64,000 nt of DNA, taken from the NCBI GenBank assembly GCA_028687585.1, contig JAQTZV010000022.1, positions 35,606 through 99,605 on the forward strand, read 5' to 3'. This stretch comes from Desulfuromonadaceae bacterium. Lineage in GTDB: Bacteria; Desulfobacterota; Desulfuromonadia; Geobacterales; Pseudopelobacteraceae. Shown one piece after another: positions 27,184 to 35,212 of this stretch (position 1 is its first letter; each line of letters starts with the position of its first letter). The notes beneath the pieces are model-generated. The model saw nothing but the letters and a program-made list of their open reading frames with translations, searched no databases and was not told the DNA's origin. Both the position numbers and the translations under genes were made by a program.

Positions 27184-27705
27184 CTATCCTAACAAGCTCT
27201 GCCCGAATTTTTTGTACTTCAGCAATTTCTGTCTGGATTTGTTTGAGGCCTTGAGTGTACCGGCACGTATTCGTCGCAACGCGTCATCTGCAATGGAAAC
27301 GAACGCACTATAGTCGTCGCGGCCGAAGGCCTTTTTAGCGGCGGAAACATACGCACCAACCGTTTTGAAATGATATGTTTTAATGGGTACTGCGACAATG
27401 GCCTGCGATAGCGGTCTGTGACCAATTTGTTCTGCCGACGGTGCTGCAGGCATCTTATTCGTTACAAGTGGTTTGGGAATAGCCGGAGTTACCGGAGAAA
27501 GCGGGTTGGGATTATCCATCCGACCTGCAGGGTTGTGGATATTAGATGCCGGATTATTGATGTGAGTTGCCGGATTATTCATAGTCCCGGCGGGGTTTTT
27601 TATTTTATCAGCCGGGTTATCAATGACATAATTTGCCGACATGACCGGCAAAAGCAGACCAAACACCACAACAATAGATCCAATAATTGCTATTCTAACG
27701 GTCAT
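27184..27705 (-). CDS. Secreted protein with seven-residue NPA repeats
   Basis: 173 residues from the ATG at 27705 (AGGGGT upstream; the longer start at 27768 would lie next to the sigma-54 promoter and lacks a ribosome-binding site). Signal peptide ends near VMSA (about 22). Then come six repeats of seven residues, N-P-A-x-x-(I/M)-x: NPADKIK, NPAGTMN, NPATHIN, NPASNIH, NPAGRMD, NPNP. A proline-rich linker leads to a C-terminal helical domain (about 110-173: KTVGAYVSAAKKAFGRDDYS). I do not know a function. It has its own sigma-54 promoter on the minus strand. Confidence 0.7.
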   Translation of the reverse strand: MTVRIAIIGSIVVVFGLLLPVMSANYVIDNPADKIKNPAGTMNNPATHINNPASNIHNPAGRMDNPNPLSPVTPAIPKPLVTNKMPAAPSAEQIGHRPLSQAIVAVPIKTYHFKTVGAYVSAAKKAFGRDDYSAFVSIADDALRRIRAGTLKASNKSRQKLLKYKKFGQSLLG

Positions 27706-27764
27706 ACATACCCCTGTTTCACCATTTCCGGTTCTGCGTATCCTGTTTTGATGCGTACGTAAAG

Positions 27765-27779
27765 GCAACTAATATGCCA
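27765..27779 (-). promoter_or_regulatory. Sigma-54 promoter for the NPA-repeat gene
   Basis: Minus strand TGGCATATTAGTTGC, near-consensus, 60 bp before the ATG at 27705. Confidence 0.85.
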
Positions 27780-27884
27780 CAAGCGATTGGCAGCCATAAA
27801 AGCATGCAACCATCTGATTGTAATAGATAATATTTGAAGCATGGGTGAAGGACACGCGGAAAACCGCCAATACAATCCGTAACA

Positions 27885-27911
27885 TATGACGGCTATTCCA
27901 AGCGTGACGGA
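27885..27911. promoter_or_regulatory. Upstream activator site between divergent genes
   Basis: Plus strand TATGACGGC then 18 bp on CGTGACGGA; the inner palindrome TGACGG-CTA-TTCCA has one mismatch. It lies 106 bp above the minus-strand sigma-54 promoter at 27779 and 115 bp before the 28026 activator gene. Its orientation is reversed relative to the promoter it most likely serves. Confidence 0.75.
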
Positions 27912-28025
27912 TAATACTCCTGCCGGGGTTATCAGAATTAATGAATCATCATTTCTGATAATTGTGCTATATGTATACGAACACGATGCTGAGACATGCC
28001 ACCGTAGAGCAACAAGGGAGAATAT

Positions 28026-29744
28026 ATGGGAAGCAAAGCCGGCAATAATCATACTGCAACCGCCGCACTCCGATGCCGTGCGGAAAAGCAGCTTGATGGC
28101 CGTGAATCTGACGCGCGCTCATCGCACGCGCTGCATGACTCACAGCGGGATCTCCATGAACTGCAGGTTCACCAGATTGAGCTGGAGATGCAGAACGAAG
28201 AGTTGCACAAAATACGGGAGGCGCTCGAATTATCCCGGAATCTGTATGTTGAGCTGTATGATTATGCGCCTGTCGCCTACTTCACCTTTGATCAGCGTGG
28301 AGTGATACAGAAAATGAATAATTCCGGCGCAGAACTGCTGGCGATAGACGGGGTGATGACAGGCCTGCCCTTTTCCGACTTTATTGTTGATGCTGAAGGA
28401 CGGGATGCCTTCATCAATCACCTTAATTTTGTGTTCAAGCAAGATATACTGCTGAAATGCTCCCTGAGACTGAAGAGATCTGGCGGGACAGAAATTGACG
28501 TAATGCTTCAAAGCGTGGCGATAGCCAAGAGCAATGATGACAGATACATCCTTACGTCAATCGTTGACACCTCTGTTCGCAAACAGTTCGAAGAGAAACT
28601 GCAAAAGGCGCACGACAATCTGGAGAGAACCGTTCTGGAGCGGACGGAAGAGCTGTTAAAAACGAACCTGCAGCTCTCGCAGGAGATAGAAGAGCATAAA
28701 AAGGCCAAAGCGGAGCTTCTTGGAACGTACAGTGAGATAGAATCATTGAAAAACCGGCTTGTGGCTGAGAACATTTATCTGCAGGAGGAGATTGGCAGCC
28801 AGTACAACTTTGGTGAAATCATTGGAGAAAGCATTCCGCTCTCACAGGTATTCCTGCAGATCGAGCAGATCGCTCCCATGAATGCAACCGTTCTTCTCCT
28901 TGGCGAAACCGGCACCGGCAAGGGTGTGGTGGCGCGTGCCATACACAGAAACAGCACCCGCAATGCGCGCCCCCTGATAACAGTAAACTGCGCGACTCTG
29001 CCGGCAACCCTTGTGGAGAGCGAGCTCTTCGGCCGGGAACGGGGTGCGTTTACCGGGTCCGATGCCAGGCAGATCGGGCGCTTCGAACTGGCCGACGGCG
29101 GCACCATATTTCTGGACGAAATTGGCGAGATGCCGTTGGAACTGCAAAGCAAGCTGCTGCGGGTTATCCAGGACGGAGAATTTGAACGACTGGGCAGCCC
29201 CCGCACCATAAAAGTTGACGTACGGATCATCGCGGCCTCCAACAGGAATATTCACGAAGAGGTCAAAAAAGGTACTTTTCGGGAAGATCTGTTCTACCGG
29301 TTAAATGTGTTCCCCATCACCATACCGACGCTCAGGCAGCGCAAGGATGATATTCCGCTGCTCGTAAATCACTTTGTTGCCAAGTTTAACAAGAAGATCG
29401 GCAAGGAAATCAAGACCGTCACGAAAGAGACGCTGAATTCCCTTCAGGGATACAGCTGGCCGGGCAATGTGCGGGAACTGGAAAGTATCATCGAGCGGGC
29501 GGTTATTATCAGCCAGGGAACATCTTTGCAGGTATTGGACCGGTTCGAAAAGCTTCACAAGGAAGAGGAGTCGGCCGGACAGGAAGTCAAAGCACTCATC
29601 GACCTGGAGCATGACCATATTTTGCAGGTGCTGCAAAAAACCGGCTGGCGCATTGAAGGTGCACGGGGAGCGGCGGTACTCCTTGGCCTCAACGCAAGTA
29701 CACTTCGCGCCCGGATGCGTAAATACGGCATTGTGAGGAGATAA
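28026..29744 (+). CDS. PAS-sensing sigma-54-dependent activator (PAS, AAA+, Fis-type HTH)
   Basis: 572 residues, no receiver domain. An N-terminal coiled coil ([13 protein letters not shown]) is followed by a PAS domain (about 70-190: [21 protein letters not shown]), a second coiled coil (about 195-255), the AAA+ domain (Walker A GETGTGKG, sigma-54 loop GAFTGS, Walker B FLDEIGE) and the C-terminal [22 protein letters not shown]. From the coiled coil onward it is almost the same as 17692-19242, so both should recognise the same DNA, while inputs differ: PAS ligand here, phosphorylation there. A copy of the shared activator site lies 115 bp upstream, but no -24/-12 site points at this gene. Start has GGGAGAATAT upstream. 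A terminator follows. Confidence 0.92.
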   Translation: MGSKAGNNHTATAALRCRAEKQLDGRESDARSSHALHDSQRDLHELQVHQIELEMQNEELHKIREALELSRNLYVELYDYAPVAYFTFDQRGVIQKMNNSGAELLAIDGVMTGLPFSDFIVDAEGRDAFINHLNFVFKQDILLKCSLRLKRSGGTEIDVMLQSVAIAKSNDDRYILTSIVDTSVRKQFEEKLQKAHDNLERTVLERTEELLKTNLQLSQEIEEHKKAKAELLGTYSEIESLKNRLVAENIYLQEEIGSQYNFGEIIGESIPLSQVFLQIEQIAPMNATVLLLGETGTGKGVVARAIHRNSTRNARPLITVNCATLPATLVESELFGRERGAFTGSDARQIGRFELADGGTIFLDEIGEMPLELQSKLLRVIQDGEFERLGSPRTIKVDVRIIAASNRNIHEEVKKGTFREDLFYRLNVFPITIPTLRQRKDDIPLLVNHFVAKFNKKIGKEIKTVTKETLNSLQGYSWPGNVRELESIIERAVIISQGTSLQVLDRFEKLHKEEESAGQEVKALIDLEHDHILQVLQKTGWRIEGARGAAVLLGLNASTLRARMRKYGIVRR

Positions 29745-29777
29745 GGGCCATTTCAGATCGAACTGCTGCAAAACATT

Positions 29778-29821
29778 AATCCGCTCACCCCACGCTTGTC
29801 GCAGGGTGAGCGGATTTTTTT
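29778..29821 (+). terminator. Rho-independent terminator after the PAS activator gene
   Basis: Perfect 13-bp stem AATCCGCTCACCC/GGGTGAGCGGATT followed by TTTTTTT. Confidence 0.92.
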
Positions 29822-29909
29822 CTGACACATGACAGACCCGCCCCGGCGACTTTTTTTCTTGAACAGATGCAGGCCCAGGTGAGTGTGATTCCGGACGCAG
29901 CCCGTCGCA

Positions 29910-29936
29910 TCTGGCGGTAATGTTAATAATGACAGA
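29910..29936 (+). promoter_or_regulatory. Upstream activator site (shared regulon motif)
   Basis: TCTGGCGGT then 18 bp on AATGACAGA; palindrome TGGCGG-TAA-TGTTA. Second half-site starts 103 bp above the -24 element at 30031. Confidence 0.7.
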
Positions 29937-30030
29937 TTTATTGGTGATTATTTTTCAGATCACGAGACTACATTCCATAATAAATATTTGAAGTCGGGCA
30001 CATACGCTAACTTGGCCGGAGTAATATTTC

Positions 30031-30045
30031 TGGTTCGATAGTTGC
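30031..30045 (+). promoter_or_regulatory. Sigma-54 promoter for the 30101 DUF3494 PEP-CTERM gene
   Basis: TGGTTCGATAGTTGC: -12 element perfect, -24 element TGGTTC deviates, spacing correct; 70 bp before the ATG. Confidence 0.7.
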
Positions 30046-30100
30046 TTCCTCCCTACACACGCTTTTCAAAAATCAGGCACATTAAAAAATGGAGAACAGA

Positions 30101-31087
30101 ATGAAAACACATCCCAAAGAATCATGCAGCATTTTTGCTGCAAGCGGCGCATCGAAAGCCAAATGCACACTGCTGTCCCTCTTGGCTGTCGTGCCGCTTT
30201 TGTCAGTCATCTCCCCAATTGCTGCAACAGCCACACCGATACTCGGTTCGGCTCAGAGCTTTGCCGTTTTAGGCCATGAAACGGTGACCAATGCCCATGT
30301 CTCTACGAACGCAGCCACAACAGTTTTCGGAAATGTGGGGGTAACTCCCGGGACTTCAATCACCGGTTTTTATCCGGACGGAGTGGTGAGCGGCGGTACA
30401 ATACATTATAATGACGGGGTTGCACAAACCGCTCTGGCAGATGCAACTGCCGCGTACAACATGCTTGCCGGCATGGCGATGACAGCTGATTACACTGGCT
30501 ATGACCTCGGTTCAGCAGGCTACATGACGCTTACCCCCGGTGTCTATAATTATTCATCTACGGCGACGTTGTCCGGAGATCTTACTCTCGACTTTCAAAA
30601 TATAACCAATGCAGACTTCGTGTTCAATGTCGGCACCGCCCTGACATCCGCGAGCGGCTCAAGGGTGACGGTCATCAACGGGAATTCGACAAATGGAGTG
30701 TACTGGCGGGTAGGAAGCTCTGCTACGCTCGGTTCAGGCTCGACATTTGAGGGTAATATTCTTGCTCTTGCAAGCGTCGACCTTGATCCAACGGCACAGA
30801 TTCTCTGCGGAAGAGCCATTGCCCTCACCGGTGCAGTAACATTAATAGACAATCGTGTCTCCAACAGCAGTGCACAGGGTTCCGCTAACGGCTGTTCAGG
30901 CTTCGGCAGCAACGCATTCGACAGCATAGACTTCGGCAGCTACGGCCTCAGCGGCGGAAGCGTAAACGGTGGTGGCGGCGAAAACCCTGCTCCTGTTCCG
31001 GAACCGGGTACAATGGCGCTTCTGGGCATAGGACTTCTTGGCCTGGTAGTGAATTTGAAAAGGCGTCAGAACTCCGACAATGCCTAA
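30101..31087 (+). CDS. DUF3494 protein with PEP-CTERM sorting signal
   Basis: 328 residues from the ATG at 30101 (GGAG 6 bp before; the ATG at 30089 is inside that site). Signal peptide at about 20-45, then a DUF3494 domain (about 50-255: SFAVLGHETVTNA, FGNVGVTPGTSITG, LTPGVYNYSSTATLS, ADFVFNVGTAL, GVYWRVGSSATLGSG, FEGNILALASVDLD, CGRAIALTGAVTL). A Gly/Ser linker leads to the C-terminal PEP-CTERM tail: VPEPGT, a 15-residue hydrophobic stretch and LKRRQ. PEP-CTERM proteins are processed by an exosortase and often retained in the extracellular matrix; no exosortase gene is in this window. Confidence 0.92.
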   Translation: MKTHPKESCSIFAASGASKAKCTLLSLLAVVPLLSVISPIAATATPILGSAQSFAVLGHETVTNAHVSTNAATTVFGNVGVTPGTSITGFYPDGVVSGGTIHYNDGVAQTALADATAAYNMLAGMAMTADYTGYDLGSAGYMTLTPGVYNYSSTATLSGDLTLDFQNITNADFVFNVGTALTSASGSRVTVINGNSTNGVYWRVGSSATLGSGSTFEGNILALASVDLDPTAQILCGRAIALTGAVTLIDNRVSNSSAQGSANGCSGFGSNAFDSIDFGSYGLSGGSVNGGGGENPAPVPEPGTMALLGIGLLGLVVNLKRRQNSDNA

Positions 31088-31126
31088 TTAAAAACGATCT
31101 GCTTGTAAAGCAGATGCATGCATACC

Positions 31127-31160
31127 GTTGCTAAAGCCCATTCCAGCGGGTTTTAGCAAC
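31127..31160. repeat. Hairpin element GTTGCTAAA...TTTAGCAAC
   Basis: 34-nt hairpin with arms GTTGCTAAA and TTTAGCAAC and an inner CCC-ATTCCAGC-GGG. A close relative (GCTAAC, CATTCCAGCGG, GTTAGC) is at 57159-57186, so it may be a dispersed small repeat. It lies between the PEP-CTERM and pal-like genes. Confidence 0.6.
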
Positions 31161-31205
31161 TCCGGAATTATTCGCGGCACAATTATATGCAAAGGAGTCT
31201 CCACC

Positions 31206-31799
31206 ATGCAAAAATTTATGCCGAATCGTATCGTTTCCCTGTTTCTCGTTACTCTCTTACTCTCCGCCGGTTGTGCAAAACAAAACGTGGTTAAAAAGGA
31301 CGAGGGGTTTACGCCCACACCCGTTGTCAGACAGTCTGATCCATCAAAGACCGATCAATCCGCATCCGGCATGACATCATCTACACTACGCGAGGTTACG
31401 CCGTCTACCGCTTCATCGACATCACAGCAGGATCAGCAGGCCATTGCAAACGAGAAGCTGCAGTCCGCTTTGCATAAAATATATTTCAATTTTGATTCCG
31501 CCGGGCTATCCGAATCCGCCCGCAGTACATTAGCCAAAAATGCAGAAACGCTTGCCAAAAAACCCATCGCCAATATCCGGATTGAGGGTAACTGCGACGA
31601 AAGGGGCTCAGCTGAATACAACCTTGCTCTCGGTGAGCGTCGTGCGAAAGCCGCGCAGCAATACCTGGTGACCATGGGGGTCAACAGTGACCGTCTTACA
31701 ACCGTGAGTTACGGGAAAGAAAAACCGTCTGCAGGCGGAAATGATGAAGCGGCATGGGCCAGTAATCGTCGTGCGGAATTTTTTATTGCAACACCGTGA
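31206..31799 (+). CDS. pal: Peptidoglycan-associated lipoprotein (Pal, OmpA family)
   Basis: 197 residues from the ATG at 31206 (AAAGGAG upstream; an in-frame start at 31128 would run through a hairpin). Lipobox LLSAGC (Cys about 22), then a low-complexity Ser/Thr/Gln linker (about 35-85) and an OmpA C-terminal domain (about 90-195: IYFNFDSAGLSESARSTL, IRIEGNCDERGSAEYNLALGERR, VSYGKEKPS). The motif NCDERGSAEYN is the Pal signature for binding diaminopimelate in peptidoglycan. It lacks tolB or other tol genes next door, so it may be a secondary Pal. It tethers outer membrane to cell wall. Confidence 0.88.
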   Translation: MQKFMPNRIVSLFLVTLLLSAGCAKQNVVKKDEGFTPTPVVRQSDPSKTDQSASGMTSSTLREVTPSTASSTSQQDQQAIANEKLQSALHKIYFNFDSAGLSESARSTLAKNAETLAKKPIANIRIEGNCDERGSAEYNLALGERRAKAAQQYLVTMGVNSDRLTTVSYGKEKPSAGGNDEAAWASNRRAEFFIATP

Positions 31800-31990
31800 C
31801 CCTGATAAACAGGATAAGTGCGTTTACGAAGTTATTTTCTGCCGGCCCCGGTAAACGGGATAAGTACGCTCACGAAATCATTTCTGCAAAAACCCTCAGA
31901 AATGGTTTCTACCGTACTAAAAAACGCAAAAATAACTTCTAGCTTACTAAAGGCAGGCAGGGATGATACTTCTGTGGGAAGGAGAAGTTT
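31800..31990 (+). promoter_or_regulatory. Structured leader with paired direct and inverted repeats before a 40-residue membrane protein gene
   Basis: Two imperfect direct repeats (GATAAACAGGATAAG... at about 31803 and GTAAACGGGATAAG... at about 31851) each continue into ACGAA-T-ATTTCTGC. Inverted copies follow: CAGAAATGGTTTC pairs with GAAATCATTTCTG, and AAAATAACTTC pairs with GAAGTTATTTT. The arrangement allows nested hairpins or alternative pairings. No known riboswitch consensus recognised. Confidence 0.5.
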
Positions 31991-32113
31991 ATGAGTGCGA
32001 TCGGAATGGTTCTTATCTGGATATGGGCTGCGGTTGTTTTTGCTATATGGAGCCGCTGGTCCACCGGCAAGGAGATTGACCGGCGTCAGGCCTACTGGAA
32101 CAAGTATGAGTGA
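31991..32113 (+). CDS. 40-residue single-span membrane protein
   Basis: ATG at 31991 with AAGGAGAAG upstream, stop TGA at 32113. The product has an N-terminal hydrophobic stretch rich in Trp and Ile (AIGMVLIWIWAAVVFAIW) and a charged C-terminus (TGKEIDRRQAYWNKYE). A strong ribosome-binding site and a strong terminator 36 bp after the stop argue that this is a real small gene. Function unknown; resembles small stress-induced membrane proteins in shape only. Confidence 0.65.
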   Translation: MSAIGMVLIWIWAAVVFAIWSRWSTGKEIDRRQAYWNKYE

Positions 32114-32149
32114 CGCACGAACGTAATTGAATTCTCTACCTTTGCATAT

Positions 32150-32177
32150 GGCCACCTCTTCGGAGGCGGCCTTTTTT
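32150..32177 (+). terminator. Rho-independent terminator with UUCG loop
   Basis: Stem GGCC-A-CCTC / GAGG-C-GGCC around TTCG, followed by TTTTTT. Ends the 40-residue protein unit. Confidence 0.92.
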
Positions 32178-32193
32178 ATGCGACCATGTCAAT

Positions 32194-32220
32194 AATAACA
32201 GTTCTGTTAAATACTACAGT
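32194..32220 (+). promoter_or_regulatory. Upstream activator site (shared regulon motif)
   Basis: AATAACAGT then 18 bp on TACTACAGT; the inner palindrome TAACAG-TT-CTGTTA is perfect. Second half-site starts 93 bp above the -24 element at 32305. Confidence 0.75.
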
Positions 32221-32304
32221 ATTTTCGACGGCTTTTCCCTCCAATCGCGTGCCATTTTTCCTTTTAACTTGCGTAATTAGCATCTTATATCCCTACGTCT
32301 GTTT

Positions 32305-32319
32305 TGGCATGTTGATTGC
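32305..32319 (+). promoter_or_regulatory. Sigma-54 promoter for the 32556 PEP-CTERM gene
   Basis: TGGCATGTTGATTGC. The start codon is 236 bp downstream, giving an unusually long leader for this group. The leader includes a small hairpin CTCCG-ACTCTGC-CGGAG around 32477-32493. Confidence 0.8.
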
Positions 32320-32555
32320 TCATATCGACTCAATGAGTAATGTATTACGGCAACTAGATAACAGAGGAGTTGGGTGATTTCATCACGTTTGGGCAGTGCC
32401 TGCCTATGACTGAAGAAAATCTACTATTACCCCCGATGTATTGTTTCTGATGTTGATACGAAATAACTGCCACCCCTCCGACTCTGCCGGAGGATACTTT
32501 AGCTGGAATTTCAGCGATTTTTAAAACTACCCCATATCAAAAAAAGGAGTCGCAA

Positions 32556-33137
32556 ATGATTAAGAAACTTATGGTAGGTATTTTCGGTGTGATCTTAAGC
32601 AGCAGTTTAGCTTTAGCAACACCCATCACCGGTTCGACCTCAATTGGAGCTGCTTCTGCAACTTTGTCCGGCGGTTACACCCTTCTTTCGGCAACGGAAA
32701 TCACCCCTAACTCACCATTCATCAGCCCCGGCTTTGGCGACTATTCTGTTATCGCTCCATTCACGTTTTTCTCCAGCACGGGGCTGAACTTAGCCAATAT
32801 CTTAGACTACACATGGACAAGCCCTGTCGGCACCTGGACTACCAGTGCCTATACCATTATCACACAAACGGCGACTAATCTGGATCTCTTCCTGTTAGGA
32901 AATTTTGCACCGACTGGCGTTCTGGCTGGTTTTGACCCCAGCGGTGCATCGGAGCACATTTCCCTTAATCAGACCGGTAATGCCGTTTCCTGGGGCGCCA
33001 CACTGAATTCTCCTGCATTGTCGCCACCCGCGCCTGTTCCTGAGCCGGGCACCATGATGCTTTTAGGCTCAGGCCTCTTTGGTCTGGTCGTTTACAGCAA
33101 ACGCCGTAAGAACCAGAACAATTCTTGTACCGCATGA
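32556..33137 (+). CDS. PEP-CTERM sorting-domain protein
   Basis: 193 residues. Signal peptide cleaved after ALA (about 22). The middle 130 residues are Ser/Thr/Gly-rich and beta-prone with no domain I can name (SGGYTLLSATEITPNSPFIS, LDLFLLGNFAPTGVLAGFDP). The C-terminus has the full PEP-CTERM signal: VPEPGT, hydrophobic segment MLLGSGLFGLVVY, then SKRRK. It is an exosortase substrate destined for surface or matrix. Ribosome-binding site AAAAGGAG. Single-gene unit with sigma-54 promoter upstream and terminator downstream. Confidence 0.88.
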   Translation: MIKKLMVGIFGVILSSSLALATPITGSTSIGAASATLSGGYTLLSATEITPNSPFISPGFGDYSVIAPFTFFSSTGLNLANILDYTWTSPVGTWTTSAYTIITQTATNLDLFLLGNFAPTGVLAGFDPSGASEHISLNQTGNAVSWGATLNSPALSPPAPVPEPGTMMLLGSGLFGLVVYSKRRKNQNNSCTA

Positions 33138-33249
33138 TTGAGTCATCAGGAGCAGTTCTATGCTTTTCCAAATCTAGTGGACAATCATACGTTCGATTAT
33201 GGTGAAAGTTTTTACTCGACCACTGAATTAGCAAAAAGCTGATAATTGA

Positions 33250-33296
33250 GAAAGCTCCGCAACTCCCTGTATGCCAAGGTTTTGCGGAGCTTTTCT
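33250..33296 (+). terminator. Rho-independent terminator after the PEP-CTERM gene
   Basis: Stem GAAAGCTCCGCAA / TTGCGGAGCTTTTC with a 19-nt loop; the short T run is part of the stem end. Confidence 0.75.
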
Positions 33297-33408
33297 CGTC
33301 GACCAACTCCGGCTGCGCTTACCACTGCGGCTTGCGTATCTAATCACCTTATCTATACACATGGTAGATGGAGTTCAGTCACAGAAAATTAAATGAAAGG
33401 AATTACAG

Positions 33409-33606
33409 ACGGTCGAGAGCACAAAGCATCTCAACAAGCACGAAACAGATACGGATCAACACACGGAGAAGGACCCGGGCTCAGGCTATTACAAAGGACA
33501 TGATCCAACCACAGAGTATCTGAAAGGACATTCACCTGACAGGCGTGCGGTGAAAAATCTTATCCCGGAACCAGAAAGCACGAACGATATCATCTTAAAA
33601 AGATAG
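33409..33606 (+). pseudogene. Start-codon-lost copy of the 34171 small gene
   Basis: 66 codons from ACG 33409 to TAG 33604 stay open and align throughout with the 34171-34377 gene (STKHLNKHE, YYKGHDPTTEYLKGHSPDRR, PEPESTNDI). The position of the ATG in the intact copy is ACG here and no in-frame ATG/GTG/TTG replaces it. It is the first part of a duplicated segment of about 340 bp. Confidence 0.7.
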
Positions 33607-33661
33607 GAGCATTGAGATCCGTGCAGGAAGCGCAGCCATAAAACCCTTCACCATTGCTGTT

Positions 33662-33745
33662 GTGCTGTTCCTTCTCCTGGCACCGCCAGCTTCATCATAC
33701 GCCGGCGCGCAGAGTCCCGTTGACCAGGATGAGCGAATCCCTGAC
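33662..33745 (+). pseudogene. Truncated 5' copy of the DUF3943-like gene
   Basis: The signal peptide and next residues (MLFLLLAPPASSYAGAQ, VDQDERIP) are almost the same as the start of 34424-35200. Similarity stops at about 33743, where sequence related to an IS256 transposase begins. The rest of the gene is absent. Confidence 0.75.
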
Positions 33746-33824
33746 CCTTGGGCGCATAAGGGCATATATATTTATTTTGTAAGTGGCGCAAATCGGAATA
33801 AACCAACCCAAGGAGGGACCGATT

Positions 33825-34112
33825 ATGGCTACTACCGAAGAGCTGTTCGACAAAGTAACTTCCCCCCGCGACTGCAGTTCCACATTTGAACCCGTGATCC
33901 TTCCTAAAGTTGAAACCAGCTTCACCGAAGATTATTTCCTTGTCTGGCCCCGCAGGATGACTACCCGTGGCATCCAAGGGCATCTTCAAGAGATTTACGG
34001 TGTAGATGTATCACCTGCTCTCACTTCCAAAATTACAGATTCAGTCAGTGAAGAGGTACTGTTCTGGCAGAATTGTTCTTGTTTTAAAGATTTGGAATTT
34101 AATATAATCTAG
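33825..34112 (+). pseudogene. IS256-family transposase remnant
   Basis: The frame from the ATG at 33825 encodes MATTEELFDKVTSPRDCSST and later MTTRGIQGHLQEIYGVDVSPAL, SKITDSVSEEV. These match the N-terminal part of IS256/mutator-family transposases (usual text RGMTTREIQGHLQEMYG). Only about 95 of the usual 400 residues remain, the internal text between the two blocks is shortened, and the DDE catalytic part is missing. The remnant begins where the truncated DUF3943-like copy stops, so insertion of this element or a deletion next to it broke that copy. Confidence 0.7.
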
Positions 34113-34170
34113 TTTAGTATGGGATTACAGAGTCCATGGCTTTGACGCTTTCTGAAAGGAGAACGGACAG

Positions 34171-34377
34171 ATGGACGAAAGTACAAAACATCTCAACAGA
34201 CACGAATCAGGTACGAATCAACTCACGGAGAAGAAACCAGACACAAGCTGTTACAAAGGACATGATCCAACCGCAGAGTACCTGAAAGGACAATCTCCTG
34301 ACAGGCGTGCGGTAAAAAATCGTGTCCCGGAACCGGGAAGCACGAACGATATCAACTTAAAAAGATGGGAGAATTGA
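34171..34377 (+). CDS. Small polar protein, paired with DUF3943-like gene
   Basis: 68 residues, hydrophilic, no signal peptide (CYKGHDPTAEYLKGQSPDRR). ATG preceded by AAAGGAGAA. Not recognised. It lies 46 bp before the DUF3943-like gene and the pair is duplicated as a unit upstream, so the two genes probably function or move together. Confidence 0.55.
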   Translation: MDESTKHLNRHESGTNQLTEKKPDTSCYKGHDPTAEYLKGQSPDRRAVKNRVPEPGSTNDINLKRWEN

Positions 34378-34423
34378 GATCCATACAGGAAGCATATCCA
34401 TAAAACCCTTCACCATTGCTGTT

Positions 34424-35200
34424 GTGCTGTTCCTTCTCCTGGCACCGCCAGCTTCATCATACGCCGGCGCGCAGAGACCCGTTGACCAGGATGAGCGAAT
34501 CCCTGAGGCAACACATACCGTCTCTTTTGCTTCTGATGATGCAGTCAATCACACACGTGTTGCAGATAGTGAAATTCACAACCCGGACTGGGATGGAATT
34601 TGGCGGGATACCGGCATTATCGTCGGCTCTCAGTTTGCAGTAACGGGTGTATTGTTTTTGATGCCGGAGAGTGTTTCCAGTTGGAGCAGTGAGCAAAAAA
34701 GGAACAGTTCTGAAAAGTTTGCTTCGAACTTTGTTCATCCTGTCTTTGACAAGGATAAGTTCTACATAAACTATATCCTACATCCCTATTGGGGAGCCAC
34801 GTATTATACCCGTGCACGGGAGCGGGGTCTGGATACGACGCAATCTTTTGTATACTCTGCGATGTTATCAACAATCTACGAATTCGGTATTGAGTGCATC
34901 TTTGAAAAACCGTCCATACAGGATCTTATCGTCACCCCCGGTGTCGGTTCACTTCTCGGCGCTTACGTTTTCGAACCCGTGCGTAATTCAATAAAACGAA
35001 AACCGGAGTTGCGTTGGTATGATCATGCGGTACTCATAGCCACTGATCCGATCGGCGTTCTCAGTGCAGGGTTTGAAAAAGTGTTCGACATAAAACCTGC
35101 CATCACCATTGATTATTCCCAGGGAAAAAGCACCTCCCAATCAACCACATCATCGCACAGCAACCGTTTCGACGTTGTCATGACATTTCCACTGAACTAG
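34424..35200 (+). CDS. DUF3943-like secreted/outer-membrane protein
   Basis: 258 residues if GTG 34424 is the start. That gives a signal peptide without the usual positive N-terminus (MLFLLLAPPASSYA); translation from an ATT at 34373 would add IEIHTGSISIKPFTIAVV, a better signal, but ATT starts are rare. The conserved block DKFYINYILHPYWGATYYTRARERG and the later FGIECIFEKPSIQDLIVTPGVG fit the DUF3943 family of putative outer-membrane or periplasmic proteins. Function unknown. The C-terminus ends in F-x-L-N, compatible with a beta-strand terminus. Confidence 0.65.
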   Translation: MLFLLLAPPASSYAGAQRPVDQDERIPEATHTVSFASDDAVNHTRVADSEIHNPDWDGIWRDTGIIVGSQFAVTGVLFLMPESVSSWSSEQKRNSSEKFASNFVHPVFDKDKFYINYILHPYWGATYYTRARERGLDTTQSFVYSAMLSTIYEFGIECIFEKPSIQDLIVTPGVGSLLGAYVFEPVRNSIKRKPELRWYDHAVLIATDPIGVLSAGFEKVFDIKPAITIDYSQGKSTSQSTTSSHSNRFDVVMTFPLN

Positions 35201-35212
35201 CAACTTCAAACT

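Noticed and set aside
32320..32555. Cyclic di-GMP or other riboswitch in the long leader of the PEP-CTERM gene
   Set aside because: Conserved bases of the GEMM riboswitch are missing; only a small hairpin is present.
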